A program made the position numbers and the translations under genes. A DNA stretch of 64,000 bases, taken from the NCBI RefSeq assembly GCF_013522925.1, contig NZ_JAAMQU010000004.1, positions 186,001 through 250,000 on the forward strand, read 5' to 3'. Under the pieces are notes generated by a model. The model was not told where the DNA came from, searched no databases, and saw only the letters and a list, made by a program, of their open reading frames with translations. The stretch comes from Pseudomonas japonica (GTDB taxonomy: Bacteria > Pseudomonadota > Gammaproteobacteria > Pseudomonadales > Pseudomonadaceae). Below are positions 9,501 through 16,722 of this stretch, piece after piece. Position 1 is the stretch's first letter. Each line of letters begins with the position of its first letter.

Positions 9501-9622
9501 GGCGGTGCCACGCTGGGGTACTGGGCCACCGGCAGGTTGGGAAGCGCGAGCAACCCCACAAGTGCAATGAACAGCGCAATTACCCAGGCGAACACAGGCC
9601 GCCCGATAAAAAACTGTGCCAT
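6503..9622 (-). CDS. RND multidrug efflux transporter, inner-membrane subunit (MexD/MexQ-like)
   Basis: 1039 residues from the ATG at 9622, which overlaps the stop of the upstream adaptor gene (ATGA). The N-terminus MAQFFIGRPVFAWVIALF and the text PNLPVAQYPSVAPPQ and ESVVSLIEQELNGVDHLLYF are typical HAE-1 family. The proton-relay residues are visible: the paired aspartates in helix 4 (GILVDDAIVVVENVERL) and the lysine in helix 10 (LSAKNAILIIEFA). Such trimers export drugs, dyes and detergents from the periplasm and inner membrane with an adaptor and an outer-membrane channel. No channel gene and no TetR/MarR repressor lie beside it. Full length, intact. Confidence 0.93.
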   Translation of the reverse strand: MAQFFIGRPVFAWVIALFIALVGLLALPNLPVAQYPSVAPPQIELTATYPGASAHTIDESVVSLIEQELNGVDHLLYFSSSSSQNTATITVTFKPGTDPELAKVDVQNRLKVVEPRLPRAVTQQGLQIEETSAGFLLFATLTSTDGRLDEIALSDYLARNVVNELRRLDGVGKVQLFGSERAMRIWVDPQKLIAYNLTPGDVSQAIAAQNIQVSAGAVGDLPAPAGQEVTATVRVTGQLSTPEDFSAIVLKANRNGSNVTLGDVARVEVGAQNYNFATRLNGNASVALGVQLAPAGNAMSTATLVRDRLEELSRYFPAAVKYDIPYDTAPFVKISITKVIHTLLEAMVLVFVVMFLFLQNIRYTLIPALVVPVALLGTCAAMLLLGFSINVLTLFGMVLAIGILVDDAIVVVENVERLMAQEGLSPRDATRKAMTEISGAIIGITLVLTAVFVPMAFMPGSVGVIYQQFSLSMAVAILFSAFLALSLTPALCATVIKPLPAGGHREKRGFFGGFNRRFDRINQRYEGWVRSAVNRVGRYMVVFALLCALMAVLFARLPSSFLPTEDQGYTITDIQLPPGASQARTIEVARGIEAHNAQEPGVDNTVMILGFSFSGSGQNAALAFTTLKDWAERGAEDTAQAIADRASAAFSGLKDAMAFSLLPPPIDGLGTSGGFEVRLQDRSGQGYDALRQARNELLGKALQSSLLQNVREASLAETPQVNIEVDRQQANAMGVSFADIASVLSIAVGSAYVNDFPNAGRMQQVIVQSEGEHRQQVDDLLRLEVRNSEGRMVPVSAFARAVWERGPAQLNRYNGYPAVSVSGAPSAGYSTGQAMEEMERLAASLPKGFTLEWTGLSLQERLSSGQAPLLLGLSMLVVFLCLAALYESWAIPVAVLLVVPVGVLGAVLAVTLRGMPNDVFFKVGLITLIGLSAKNAILIIEFAKSLHEQGMDRMEAAVRAARLRLRPIVMTSLAFILGVVPLVFATGASSASQQAIGTGVIGGMLTATFAVVFVPVFFVLVMSVVERRRRRTAPVAGLD

Positions 9623-10788
9623 CAGCGTTGCTCCCCAGGCCCGGTTGCCAAGGTGGCCTCCTGCGCCTGAACCACCACCCCCGCCTGGGCATGCTGCAGC
9701 CCTTCGACGACTACCCGGTCGCCCGCGCCCAGCCCAGCCTGTACAACCCAACGGTTTCGCTGCACGGCACCCAACTCGACCGGCCGCTCCCGCACCTTGT
9801 CCTCAGTGTCGACGATCAGCACGAACGCCTTGCCGGCCGCATCGCGCTGCACGGCCCGCTGTGCAACGGTAATACCTTGGGCGCTTCGCGCCTGGTCCAG
9901 GCGCACACGGATAAAGCTCCCGGGGAGCAATTCCTTCTGCGGATTGGGGAACTGGCTGCGAAGGGTTATCTGCCCTGTGCTCTGGTCTACCGTGAGGTCG
10001 GAAAACAGCAACTGGCCCTTGAGCGGATACTCAGAGCCGTCTTCCTGAAGCAGCGTTGCGCTGATTTGCCCCTGCCCCAGTGCTTGCACCTGGCCGGTCT
10101 GTAGAGAACGCCGCAGCTCGGCGATCTGCCGAGTTGTCTGGTTCACGTCCGCATAGATCGGCTCCAGTTGCTGGATGGTCGCCAACGCAGTGGTATCGCC
10201 CTGCCCCACCAGCGCGCCCTCGGTTACCAGTGCCTTGCTGGTACGCCCCGAAATCGGCGCCGTTACGGTGGCGTAGCCAAGGTTCAGGCGCGCACGCTCG
10301 AGGGCAGCGCGGTTGGCATCGACGTCGGCCTCCGCCTGCAGGTAGTTCGCCCGGGCGTTTTCAGCTTCCTGCCGGCTCACGGCATCGTAGGTCGCCAGTT
10401 CCCGATAGCGTTGCGCCTGCAAGCGGGCCTGGTACCGGTTGGCCTCGGCTTTTTTCAGGCCTGCCGCGGCGCTATCCACATCCGCCTTGAAGGGGGCGGG
10501 ATCGATCAGGAACAGCACGTCGCCCTGCTTCACGTCGCTACCTTCGCGATACACCCGTTTGAGCACGATGCCAGCGACACGCGCCCGAACCTCGGCCGTG
10601 CGCGGCGATACCAGCCGGCCATTGAGTTCAGTGGTGAGCGTGAGCGCTTGCGGCTTCACGGTTTCGACCGCGATTTGCGGAGGCGGCGCCTGTGCGGCTG
10701 ATGCTGACGGCTTCTCGCAACCGGCGAGCATTACCATGCATACGCTCATCAACAAGCAGGTCAGGGCGCAACGGGTAGACAACGGCAT
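9622..10788 (-). CDS. RND efflux periplasmic adaptor (membrane fusion) lipoprotein
   Basis: 388 residues from the ATG at 10788, which has a GGAG site 7 bases upstream; an in-frame codon at 10827 has none. The N-terminus is a lipoprotein signal with lipobox LAGC. Then come the beta-barrel/lipoyl start (TTELNGRLVSPRTAEVRARVAG), the alpha-helical hairpin (residues about 90-160, rich in Ala, Glu, Gln and Arg) and the second lipoyl half (APISGRTSKALVTEGALVG). It bridges the RND pump to an outer-membrane channel. It is translationally coupled to the pump gene. The channel is probably a shared OprM-like protein encoded elsewhere. Confidence 0.92.
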   Translation of the reverse strand: MPLSTRCALTCLLMSVCMVMLAGCEKPSASAAQAPPPQIAVETVKPQALTLTTELNGRLVSPRTAEVRARVAGIVLKRVYREGSDVKQGDVLFLIDPAPFKADVDSAAAGLKKAEANRYQARLQAQRYRELATYDAVSRQEAENARANYLQAEADVDANRAALERARLNLGYATVTAPISGRTSKALVTEGALVGQGDTTALATIQQLEPIYADVNQTTRQIAELRRSLQTGQVQALGQGQISATLLQEDGSEYPLKGQLLFSDLTVDQSTGQITLRSQFPNPQKELLPGSFIRVRLDQARSAQGITVAQRAVQRDAAGKAFVLIVDTEDKVRERPVELGAVQRNRWVVQAGLGAGDRVVVEGLQHAQAGVVVQAQEATLATGPGEQR

Positions 10789-10897
10789 CACGGCACTCCG
10801 GAACAGGTGCCGCCATGCTAAAGCCAAGCGGGCGTTTTAAGACAAAGAAGTGTGTAAAAGCTGTAAGTAATTATTAAGCCAGCACGCTTCGACGGGC

Positions 10898-11794
10898 TTA
10901 CATCGTGTTCAAACTCAGCGCGCTCTCGAATGCCCGGCGCGCCCCGGTGAGGGGATCGTCAAAAGCGAGCGACCGTGCCAACAACTGCAGTGGGCGGTTG
11001 TAATCGTCGGGCTCGCCCGGCGGAGCCACCGCAGGATAGAAGGGGTCGTTGCAGATAGGGGCCCCCAACCCGGCCATGTGCACCCGCAACTGATGGGTAC
11101 GCCCGGTGATTGGAAGCAGCCGGTAATGCCACAGCTCACGCCCTGCGTCGATGACTTCCAGGCGTGTTTCGCTGTTGGGCGCCCCGTCGGCTTCACGCAT
11201 CCGGAAAAAAGGTTCGCCACGCACGATCCGGCTATGGCGTGTGTGAGGGAAGGCGATATCGGGCAATGCCGGAGCAATGGCTTCGTATGCTTTATCTATG
11301 CGGCGTGTGGGAAACAGCTGCTGATAAGGCCCTCGACTGTCCGGGTTGGTGGAAAACATCACCAGGCCGGCGGTGTGCCGGTCAATGCGGTGCAGCGGCA
11401 CCAGATGAGGGTTGCCTGTTTCGCGGATAAGCCGACGCAGGAGGGTTTCTTCCACAAACTCCCCGGCGGGCGTTACTGGCAGGAAGTGGGGTTTGTCCGC
11501 GACCAGCAGGTGGTCGTCCAGGTGAAGGATCCGCTCCTGTACCGGGATGGGGCGCTCCAGGGGTACCTCACGGTAATAATGCACCCGCAGCCCCCGGCGG
11601 TAGGGGTGTTCCGGCGTAAGTGGCACCCCGCGTTCGTCCAGCACCCGAGCGCGAGCGAATCGATTTTCCCACTGAGCGCGGCTGATAGCCGGGAAGCGGT
11701 CGACAAGGCAGTCCAGCACGGTCACCCAGGCCCCCGGCGGCAGCACTACGGTGCTGGCCTGAGACGCAGACGGAACGAAGGATGGCGCGGGCAT
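10898..11794 (-). CDS. RluA-family RNA pseudouridine synthase
   Basis: 298 residues with the catalytic motif of the RluA family, PLHRIDRHTAGLVMFS, in which the Asp of HRIDRxTxG attacks the uridine. The C-terminal GRTHQLRVHMAGLGAPICNDPFYP block completes the fold. An N-terminal region of about 85 residues precedes the catalytic domain and shows an S4-like trace (FPAISRAQWENRFARARVLDERG). It isomerises uridine to pseudouridine in rRNA or tRNA; which position cannot be decided (RluA, RluC, TruC and related forms are all possible). It stands alone, with the pump operon downstream on the same strand. Confidence 0.9.
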   Translation of the reverse strand: MPAPSFVPSASQASTVVLPPGAWVTVLDCLVDRFPAISRAQWENRFARARVLDERGVPLTPEHPYRRGLRVHYYREVPLERPIPVQERILHLDDHLLVADKPHFLPVTPAGEFVEETLLRRLIRETGNPHLVPLHRIDRHTAGLVMFSTNPDSRGPYQQLFPTRRIDKAYEAIAPALPDIAFPHTRHSRIVRGEPFFRMREADGAPNSETRLEVIDAGRELWHYRLLPITGRTHQLRVHMAGLGAPICNDPFYPAVAPPGEPDDYNRPLQLLARSLAFDDPLTGARRAFESALSLNTM

Positions 11795-11845
11795 GGTGGT
11801 TTCCTGGTTGGCGGGGGCGGGATTATCCCCTGCCCGGCCGCGGCG

Positions 11846-12172
11846 TTAAAGCACCACGCTCTGCTTCTGGCCCGCGGCCAATGCCCTGGAATGGCGCTCC
11901 AGCCAGCGCAGCACGTCTACCGCTTCCCAGCGGGCAGGGTCGAACAGCGCATAGGCTTGGCCTTGGAACCCCATCACATCCAGCCGCTGGTGGTAGCCGG
12001 CGCGCTGAAACAGCGCCTCGATTTCGGCAAAACAGGTGTTGAAGTGCAGCTTGCCAAAGGGCGTTTTGCTCTCCATGACCAGCCCATCGAGGCGTAGATC
12101 GAGCACCGCTTCGAACACCGTTTCCGGTGACATGTGATTCACGCTGCTCTTGAGTTGTTGAATGTTGATCAC
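11846..12172 (-). CDS. Small hypothetical protein, probably SOS-induced
   Basis: 108 residues from a GTG at 12172 with a strong AAGGAAAGG ribosome site; the frame stays open upstream to 12235 but without a comparable site. The protein is soluble-looking, with no signal peptide or membrane segment. It has a Leu/Asp-rich start (SPETVFEAVLDLRLDGLVMES), a cysteine at FNTCFAE, and an aromatic middle (FQRAGYHQRLDVMGFQGQAYALFD). I do not recognise the family. Its promoter region holds a perfect LexA-type box at 12209-12224, 36 bases before the start, so it is probably part of the DNA-damage response. The function is unknown; a role as a damage-time regulator or inhibitor is only a guess. Confidence 0.7.
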   Translation of the reverse strand: MINIQQLKSSVNHMSPETVFEAVLDLRLDGLVMESKTPFGKLHFNTCFAEIEALFQRAGYHQRLDVMGFQGQAYALFDPARWEAVDVLRWLERHSRALAAGQKQSVVL

Positions 12173-12208
12173 GTCCCTTTCCTTAGTGTGCGGCGCCAGG
12201 CCGTGCCA

Positions 12209-12224
12209 CTGTATTTTTATACAG
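12209..12224 (-). promoter_or_regulatory. LexA (SOS) box
   Basis: CTGTATTTTTATACAG matches the CTG-N10-CAG consensus with the A/T core of E. coli/Pseudomonas-type LexA boxes, including CTGT...ACAG. Read on the minus strand it overlaps a plausible -10 (TATAAA), with a TTGCGT element upstream, just before the small gene starting at 12172. Repressor binding there would block transcription until RecA triggers LexA cleavage. Confidence 0.82.
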
Positions 12225-12332
12225 CATATTGGCACGCAAGCCTAAAGGCAACGAACGCTCGTCCGCCGGTTGGCGCGAATCCTTTCGGGGTCGCATTGTG
12301 CAACGGCTACGAACGAATTGGCACAAGCGGTG

Positions 12333-12569
12333 TTATTTCAGGAAGTGAACAACCTGATCCGGGCTGAAGGGCCAGTCCAGTACCGCGCCGGTATCTACCC
12401 GCCTCAGCAGCGGTGCGCGCGCCTCGTAGCTGGCCGGTACGCCGCCGGCTTCTTCAAGGTCGATCAGTTCGACCCACAGGCCGTGCTCCACCAAGGGCAA
12501 CAATGCCGCCTCGGCAAGCGCACAGCGTGGGCAATTGCGGGTAACGAACAGTTGGCATTCTGGGCACAT
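12333..12569 (-). CDS. Glutaredoxin-family (DUF836-like) thiol protein
   Basis: 78 residues, starting MCPECQLFVTRNCPRC. The redox motif is CPRC at residues 13-16 in a beta-alpha context (LFVTRNCPRCALAEAALLPL), followed by WVELIDLEE and the cis-Pro-bearing region VPASYEARAPLLRRVDTG. This is the short glutaredoxin-like family with a CPxC centre, a cytoplasmic thiol-disulfide protein of unknown partner. An additional CPEC pair at residues 2-5 is unusual. The ribosome site is weak. The gene lies between amtB and the SOS-box gene, same strand. Confidence 0.75.
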   Translation of the reverse strand: MCPECQLFVTRNCPRCALAEAALLPLVEHGLWVELIDLEEAGGVPASYEARAPLLRRVDTGAVLDWPFSPDQVVHFLK

Positions 12570-12636
12570 GGCGAGGCGGACCCTTGGGCGCGGAGCTTGA
12601 AGTCTAGCCCCGCCCCGCCAACCCAGCCACGGCAGC

Positions 12637-13845
12637 TCAGTCCAGATTTACCGCGCCAATGCGATGCAGGGACAGGTCCGCCCCTTCGAATTCCTGCTCA
12701 TGGGTAAGGCGAATGCCCACGGTGAATTTCAAAAAGCCATACACCGTAGCGCCACCCGCCAGCGCCAGGCTCACGCCCAGCGCGCTGCCGATCAGCTGGC
12801 TGGCCATGGATACGCCGCCAAGCCCGCCAAGCCAAGGTTGGGCGAACAGGCCACAGGCCAGGCCGCCCCATACGCCGCAAACGCCATGCAGCGGCCACAC
12901 GCCGAGTACGTCGTCGATTTTCCACTTGCCTTGCGCGGCGATAAAACAGCTGACAAACAGCGCCCCTGCCACTGCACCCGTGACCAGCGCGCCAATGGGG
13001 TGCATCAGGTCGGAGCCGGCACACACCGCCACCAGCCCGGCGAGTGGGCCGTTGTGGAGGAAACCGGGGTCGTTGCGGCCGACCAGCAAGGCGGCGATCG
13101 TGCCGCCCACCATGGCCATCAGCGAGTTGACCGCTACCAGCCCGCTGGCCCCCTGCACCGTTTGTGCGCTCATTACGTTGAAACCGAACCAGCCGACGAT
13201 GAGAATCCACGACCCCAGCGCCAGGAACGGAATATTGGACGGTGCCATGGCCACCAGGCGCCCATCACGATAGCGGCCGCGCCGCGCGCCGAGGAGAATG
13301 ACGGCTGCCAGCGCGATCCAGCCGCCCATGGCATGGACCACTACCGAGCCTGCGAAATCGTGGAACGGGGCGCCGAAGCGCGCCTGCAGCCAGGCCTGCA
13401 AGCCCAGGTTGCCATTCCATACCAGCCCTTCGAAAAACGGATAAAGGAACGCTACGATCAATAGCGTGGCGCACAATTGCGGCACGAAACGGGCGCGCTC
13501 GGCGATGCCGCCGGAAATGATCGCGGGAATAGCGGCGGCGAAGGTCAGCAGAAAGAAAAATTTCACGAGCGCATAGCCATGGTCGGCCGCCAGCACCGCC
13601 GCCGGGGCAAAGAAATTCACTCCATACGCCACCCAGTAACCGATGAAGAAATACGCGAGGGCCGAGATGGCGAAATCGCTGAGGATTTTCGACAGGGCGT
13701 TCACCTGGTTTTTCTGGCGAACCGTGCCCACCTCCAGAAAAGCGAAGCCTGCATGCATGGCCAGGACCATCACGGCCCCACACAACAGGAACAGGGTGTT
13801 TGAACCGTGTACGAGCGTGTCCACGGCGCTTTGCAGATTTTCCAT
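12637..13845 (-). CDS. amtB: Ammonium transporter AmtB
   Basis: 402 residues with about eleven hydrophobic segments. The N-terminus lacks a long signal sequence (MENLQSAVDTLVHGSNTLFLLCGAVMV). Channel signatures are visible: ISGGIAERARF, HDFAGSVVVHAMGGWIAL carrying the first pore histidine, GFNVMSAQTV, and WPLHGVCGVWGGL carrying the second. It conducts ammonium/ammonia across the inner membrane. No glnK (PII) gene adjoins it, unlike the usual glnK-amtB pair, so it is probably a secondary Amt. The ribosome site is poor. GGTGCA-like half-sites occur in the upstream gap, but no confident sigma-54 site was found. Confidence 0.93.
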   Translation of the reverse strand: MENLQSAVDTLVHGSNTLFLLCGAVMVLAMHAGFAFLEVGTVRQKNQVNALSKILSDFAISALAYFFIGYWVAYGVNFFAPAAVLAADHGYALVKFFFLLTFAAAIPAIISGGIAERARFVPQLCATLLIVAFLYPFFEGLVWNGNLGLQAWLQARFGAPFHDFAGSVVVHAMGGWIALAAVILLGARRGRYRDGRLVAMAPSNIPFLALGSWILIVGWFGFNVMSAQTVQGASGLVAVNSLMAMVGGTIAALLVGRNDPGFLHNGPLAGLVAVCAGSDLMHPIGALVTGAVAGALFVSCFIAAQGKWKIDDVLGVWPLHGVCGVWGGLACGLFAQPWLGGLGGVSMASQLIGSALGVSLALAGGATVYGFLKFTVGIRLTHEQEFEGADLSLHRIGAVNLD

Positions 13846-14160
13846 AGGTACGGCAGGCTCGAAAAAAGGGCGGTTGCTCGACAGGCTCCTTCAAGCCGTG
13901 CACTGCTCTGGTTCTCTGGCGCCCCGCTTGCACCAACGCTGCGCACGCTAACCTGGCAAGTGCAGGCCAATTATCGGACCTGCCTATAATTCATTCGCTT
14001 GCAACGCTTGCCGCCGCGCTTGCGCCAGGCGGATGTTGCACACGTACGACGCAGAAGTTACTTCCGCGCACCATCGGGCAGCAAAAAATGTACCATCGAC
14101 CCGCTGAACCTTGATGACGAAACGGGACTCGAACTTCAAAGCCCACGTAAGGAGGACGCC
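13846..14160. other. Intergenic region between amtB and the DUF883 operon
   Basis: 315 bases between divergent genes. It holds a perfect TATAAT at 13985-13990 reading rightward, listed separately, with an untranslated leader of about 165 bases before the ATG at 14161. Nothing else coding was found; the frame open rightward from 13999 is only the upstream extension of the DUF883 gene. Confidence 0.6.
13961..13990 (+). promoter_or_regulatory. Candidate sigma-70 promoter for the DUF883 operon
   Basis: A perfect -10 hexamer TATAAT is at 13985-13990 with only a weak -35 match (TGCAGG at 13961-13966, 18-base spacer). It points to the operon starting at 14161. Confidence 0.4.
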
Positions 14161-14475
14161 ATGACTCGCGATACCTTGAACACCGCACAAGACGTGCTGA
14201 GTACTGATTTCCAGACCCTGATCCGCGATACCGAAAAGCTGCTGGAGCACACGGCCAGCCTGGCTGGCGAACAAGCCGAGGAGCTTCGCGAGCAGATCAA
14301 GGAAAGCCTCGCCAAGGCCCGGGTTTCGCTCAAGCAGACCGAAGCGCAGCTTCGCGAGCAAGGTGCAGCCGCACTGGTGGCCGCCGAGGACTATGTCCAG
14401 GCCAATCCACTGCCCGCCATTGGCATCGCCGCCGGGGTTGGGTTTCTGGTAGGCCTGCTGGCTACAAGGCGCTGA
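14161..14475 (+). CDS. DUF883 (ElaB/YqjD/YgaM-type) membrane-anchored protein
   Basis: 104 residues from the ATG at 14161, preceded by an excellent AAGGAGGA site; the frame open from 13999 is upstream sequence without one. Residues 10-80 are a charged helical coil (LIRDTEKLLEHTASLAGEQAEELREQIKESLAKAR). The C-terminal 25 residues form one membrane anchor ending in the family signature (IGIAAGVGFLVGLLATRR). E. coli relatives are stationary-phase or osmotically induced inner-membrane proteins that bind ribosomes. It is the first gene of a three-gene operon with a holin-family protein and a YqjK-like protein, so a stress-related inner-membrane role is likely. Confidence 0.88.
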   Translation: MTRDTLNTAQDVLSTDFQTLIRDTEKLLEHTASLAGEQAEELREQIKESLAKARVSLKQTEAQLREQGAAALVAAEDYVQANPLPAIGIAAGVGFLVGLLATRR

Positions 14476-14476
14476 T

Positions 14477-14881
14477 ATGAACCGGGACAGCGAATCCACT
14501 TCCCTGCCGCCACCGGTAGGCGAAACGTCCGGTTCCCACGGCCGCCGGCTCGGTGGCGCGTTGCTGGGCTGGCTGCACAGCCACGTTGAACTGCTGGGTA
14601 TCGAACTGCAGGAGCAAAAGGCACGTACCTTGAGCCTCCTGCTGTTCGCCGGGCTGTCACTGGTGTTTGCATTGCTTGCCCTGGTCGCGCTCTCCGGGCT
14701 GATCCTTATCCTGTTGTGGGATAACTATCGCATCCCCGGGATGATCGGCCTGTGCGTGTTCTACCTGCTCGCAGGGCTGTTCTGCGCGCTGCGCCTCAAG
14801 GCTGCGATCTTTGACGAGTCGTCACCCTTCCATGCCACGCTCGAAGAGCTGGCCAATGATCGGGAGCGCCTGTTGCCATGA
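14477..14881 (+). CDS. Phage-holin-superfamily / YqjE-like membrane protein (DUF1469)
   Basis: 134 residues starting one base after the previous stop. A soluble N-terminal 25 residues lead into the amphipathic region LGGALLGWLHSHVELLGIELQEQK, typical of the YqjE/DUF1469 family. Two membrane segments follow (LLLFAGLSLVFALLALVALSGLILI and GLCVFYLLAGLFCALRL), then a short acidic tail. It sits in the same order as E. coli yqjD-yqjE-yqjK. Function is not established in the family; it is not a prophage remnant here. Confidence 0.85.
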   Translation: MNRDSESTSLPPPVGETSGSHGRRLGGALLGWLHSHVELLGIELQEQKARTLSLLLFAGLSLVFALLALVALSGLILILLWDNYRIPGMIGLCVFYLLAGLFCALRLKAAIFDESSPFHATLEELANDRERLLP

Positions 14882-15213
14882 ACCGACACAGTGTTCCGAA
14901 CGGCGCCACTCGCCGGGAAATGCGCAAGGCGCTGATTCGCCTGCGCATGGAAATGCACCGCCAGGAGATCCGTCAGGAATCACGCCAGTTGGTCAATCCA
15001 CTGTCGCGGTTCCGCAACATGGGCCAAGGGCTGAACAAAAACCTGGGCATCCGCCACGCGCCCCTATGGGGCGTAGGCCTGGTCAGCCTGCTGGGCTTTC
15101 TGTCCGGCAAGGGCGCGCGCAAGGGTGGCATCGGCGCGGCTGCCCGGCTGGCCAAGCTTGCAGTCAGCCTGGTGCCGCTGATCAAGCTGTTGCAAGGGGC
15201 CAGCAAACGTTGA
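14878..15213 (+). CDS. YqjK-like basic small protein
   Basis: 111 residues, overlapping the upstream gene by ATGA. The first 45 residues are strongly basic and helical (TRREMRKALIRLRMEMHRQEIRQ), followed by a Gly/Leu-rich, weakly hydrophobic part (LWGVGLVSLLGFLSGKGARKGGIGAAARLAKLAVSLVPLIKLL). Position and character match the third gene of the yqjDEK-type operon, though similarity to E. coli YqjK is only by layout. Inner-membrane association is likely. No catalytic motif is seen. Confidence 0.75.
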   Translation: MNRHSVPNGATRREMRKALIRLRMEMHRQEIRQESRQLVNPLSRFRNMGQGLNKNLGIRHAPLWGVGLVSLLGFLSGKGARKGGIGAAARLAKLAVSLVPLIKLLQGASKR

Positions 15214-15285
15214 GCGCGGCATCGGTGGTTGCCACCACAGCGCAATGGCGGGAAGCTACAGGCTGACCAACGACGGAGAAGCGCC

Positions 15286-16617
15286 TTGGATTGGCAAACA
15301 CTGCTTACCCGCGAGCGGCTCGGTAAACCCGTGCATAGCGTGGAAGAGCTGGGCCGCAGCCCGTTTCACAAGGACCATGACCGGATCATTTTTTCCGGTG
15401 CCTTCCGCCGCCTGGGTCGCAAGACCCAGGTGCACCCTGTCTCCAGCAATGACCATATTCACACCCGGCTCACTCATTCCCTGGAAGTGAGTTGCGTAGG
15501 CCGCTCCCTCGGCATGCGGGTGGGTGAAACCCTGCGTGACGAGTTACCGGACTGGTGCGACGCTGCGGATCTGGGGATGGTTGTGCAGTCGGCGTGCCTG
15601 GCCCATGACATCGGCAACCCGCCGTTTGGCCACTCGGGCGAAGACGCCATTCGCTACTGGTTCCAGCAGGCGGCCGGGCGCGGCTGGCTCGACAGCATGA
15701 GCGACGGCGAACGCCTGGACTTTCTCAATTTCGAAGGCAACGCCCAAGGCCTGCGCGTGCTCACCCAGCTTGAGTACCACCAGTTCGAAGGTGGTATGCG
15801 CCTTACCTACGCCACGCTGGGCACCTATCTCAAATACCCGTGGGCCGCGCGGCATGCCGACTCGCTGGGGTACAAGAAGCACAAGTTCGGCTGCTACCAG
15901 AGCGAATTGCCGATCCTTGAGCAGATTGCCGGGCGCCTGGGGTTACCGCTGCTTGAACCCCAGCGCTGGGCACGGCATCCGCTGGTGTACCTGATGGAGG
16001 CTGCGGACGACATCTGTTATGCCTTGATCGACCTTGAAGACGGGCTGGAAATGGGCCTGCTCACCTATGCCGAAGTGGAAGCGTTATTGCTTGGCCTGGT
16101 GGGTGACGACCTGCCGGAAACCTACCGCCAGCTTGGCCCCCGTGACTCGCAGCGGCGCAAGCTCGCGATACTTCGCGGCAAGGCTATCGAGCACCTCACG
16201 AATGCAGCTGCCCGGGCATTCGTGGAACAGCAGCCTGCATTGCTCGCTGGCACCCTGAGCGGTGACCTGGTGGAACACATGGACGGTCCTGCCAAGGGCT
16301 GTGTGCTGGGCGCCAAGGACATTGCTCGGGAAAAGATCTTCCAGGACAAGCGCAAGACGCTGCATGAAATCGGCGCCTATACCACACTGGAGGTGCTGTT
16401 GAACGCTTTCTGCGGAGCGGCCCTCGAGCAGCACGGCGGGCGCCGGCTGTCATTCAAGAACCGGAGGATTCTGGACCTGATGGGCAGTAACGCGCCGGAA
16501 CCCTCCTGGCCGCTGCATGCTGCGTTCCTGCGCATGATCGACTTCATTGCCGGCATGACGGACAGCTATGCAAGCGAAATGGCCAGTGAGATGACCGGGC
16601 GAGCGATACCCGTCTGA
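15286..16617 (+). CDS. dgt: dGTPase-like deoxyribonucleoside triphosphate triphosphohydrolase (HD superfamily)
   Basis: 443 residues from a TTG at 15286, chosen because GGAG lies 7 bases upstream and the protein then begins [18 protein letters not shown], as in relatives; the open frame extends to 15229. The HD metal site is visible as RLTHSLEVS (His) and [18 protein letters not shown] (His-Asp, then His). It hydrolyses dGTP or other dNTPs to the nucleoside and tripolyphosphate, trimming dNTP pools. The sequence [21 protein letters not shown] is characteristic of the Dgt group. It lies after the YqjK-like gene with a 72-base gap and a separate ribosome site. Confidence 0.9.
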   Translation: MDWQTLLTRERLGKPVHSVEELGRSPFHKDHDRIIFSGAFRRLGRKTQVHPVSSNDHIHTRLTHSLEVSCVGRSLGMRVGETLRDELPDWCDAADLGMVVQSACLAHDIGNPPFGHSGEDAIRYWFQQAAGRGWLDSMSDGERLDFLNFEGNAQGLRVLTQLEYHQFEGGMRLTYATLGTYLKYPWAARHADSLGYKKHKFGCYQSELPILEQIAGRLGLPLLEPQRWARHPLVYLMEAADDICYALIDLEDGLEMGLLTYAEVEALLLGLVGDDLPETYRQLGPRDSQRRKLAILRGKAIEHLTNAAARAFVEQQPALLAGTLSGDLVEHMDGPAKGCVLGAKDIAREKIFQDKRKTLHEIGAYTTLEVLLNAFCGAALEQHGGRRLSFKNRRILDLMGSNAPEPSWPLHAAFLRMIDFIAGMTDSYASEMASEMTGRAIPV

Positions 16618-16624
16618 GCTGCGC

Positions 16625-16658
16625 GCCCGGCTTGGGGAAAACTCCGATAAAGCCGGGC
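16625..16658 (+). terminator. Inverted repeat after dgt
   Basis: GCCCGGCTT at 16625-16633 pairs with AAGCCGGGC at 16650-16658, a 9-base perfect stem with a 16-base loop just after the dgt stop. There is no T run, so it is an imperfect intrinsic terminator or an RNA-stabilising 3' hairpin. Confidence 0.4.
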
Positions 16659-16722
16659 AGGCCCACTGGCTGCGCCCCAACTGAGCTAAGGTCGCGCACC
16701 TGATTGCAACAAGGATGCGGTA

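Noticed and set aside
12319..12333. TGGCACAAGCGGTGT, resembling a sigma-54 site
   Set aside because: The -12 GC is missing at the required spacing, and no rightward gene follows.
14477..14881. Holin-superfamily protein as a sign of prophage
   Set aside because: It belongs to the chromosomal yqjE-type family in a yqjDEK-like operon, with no phage genes nearby.
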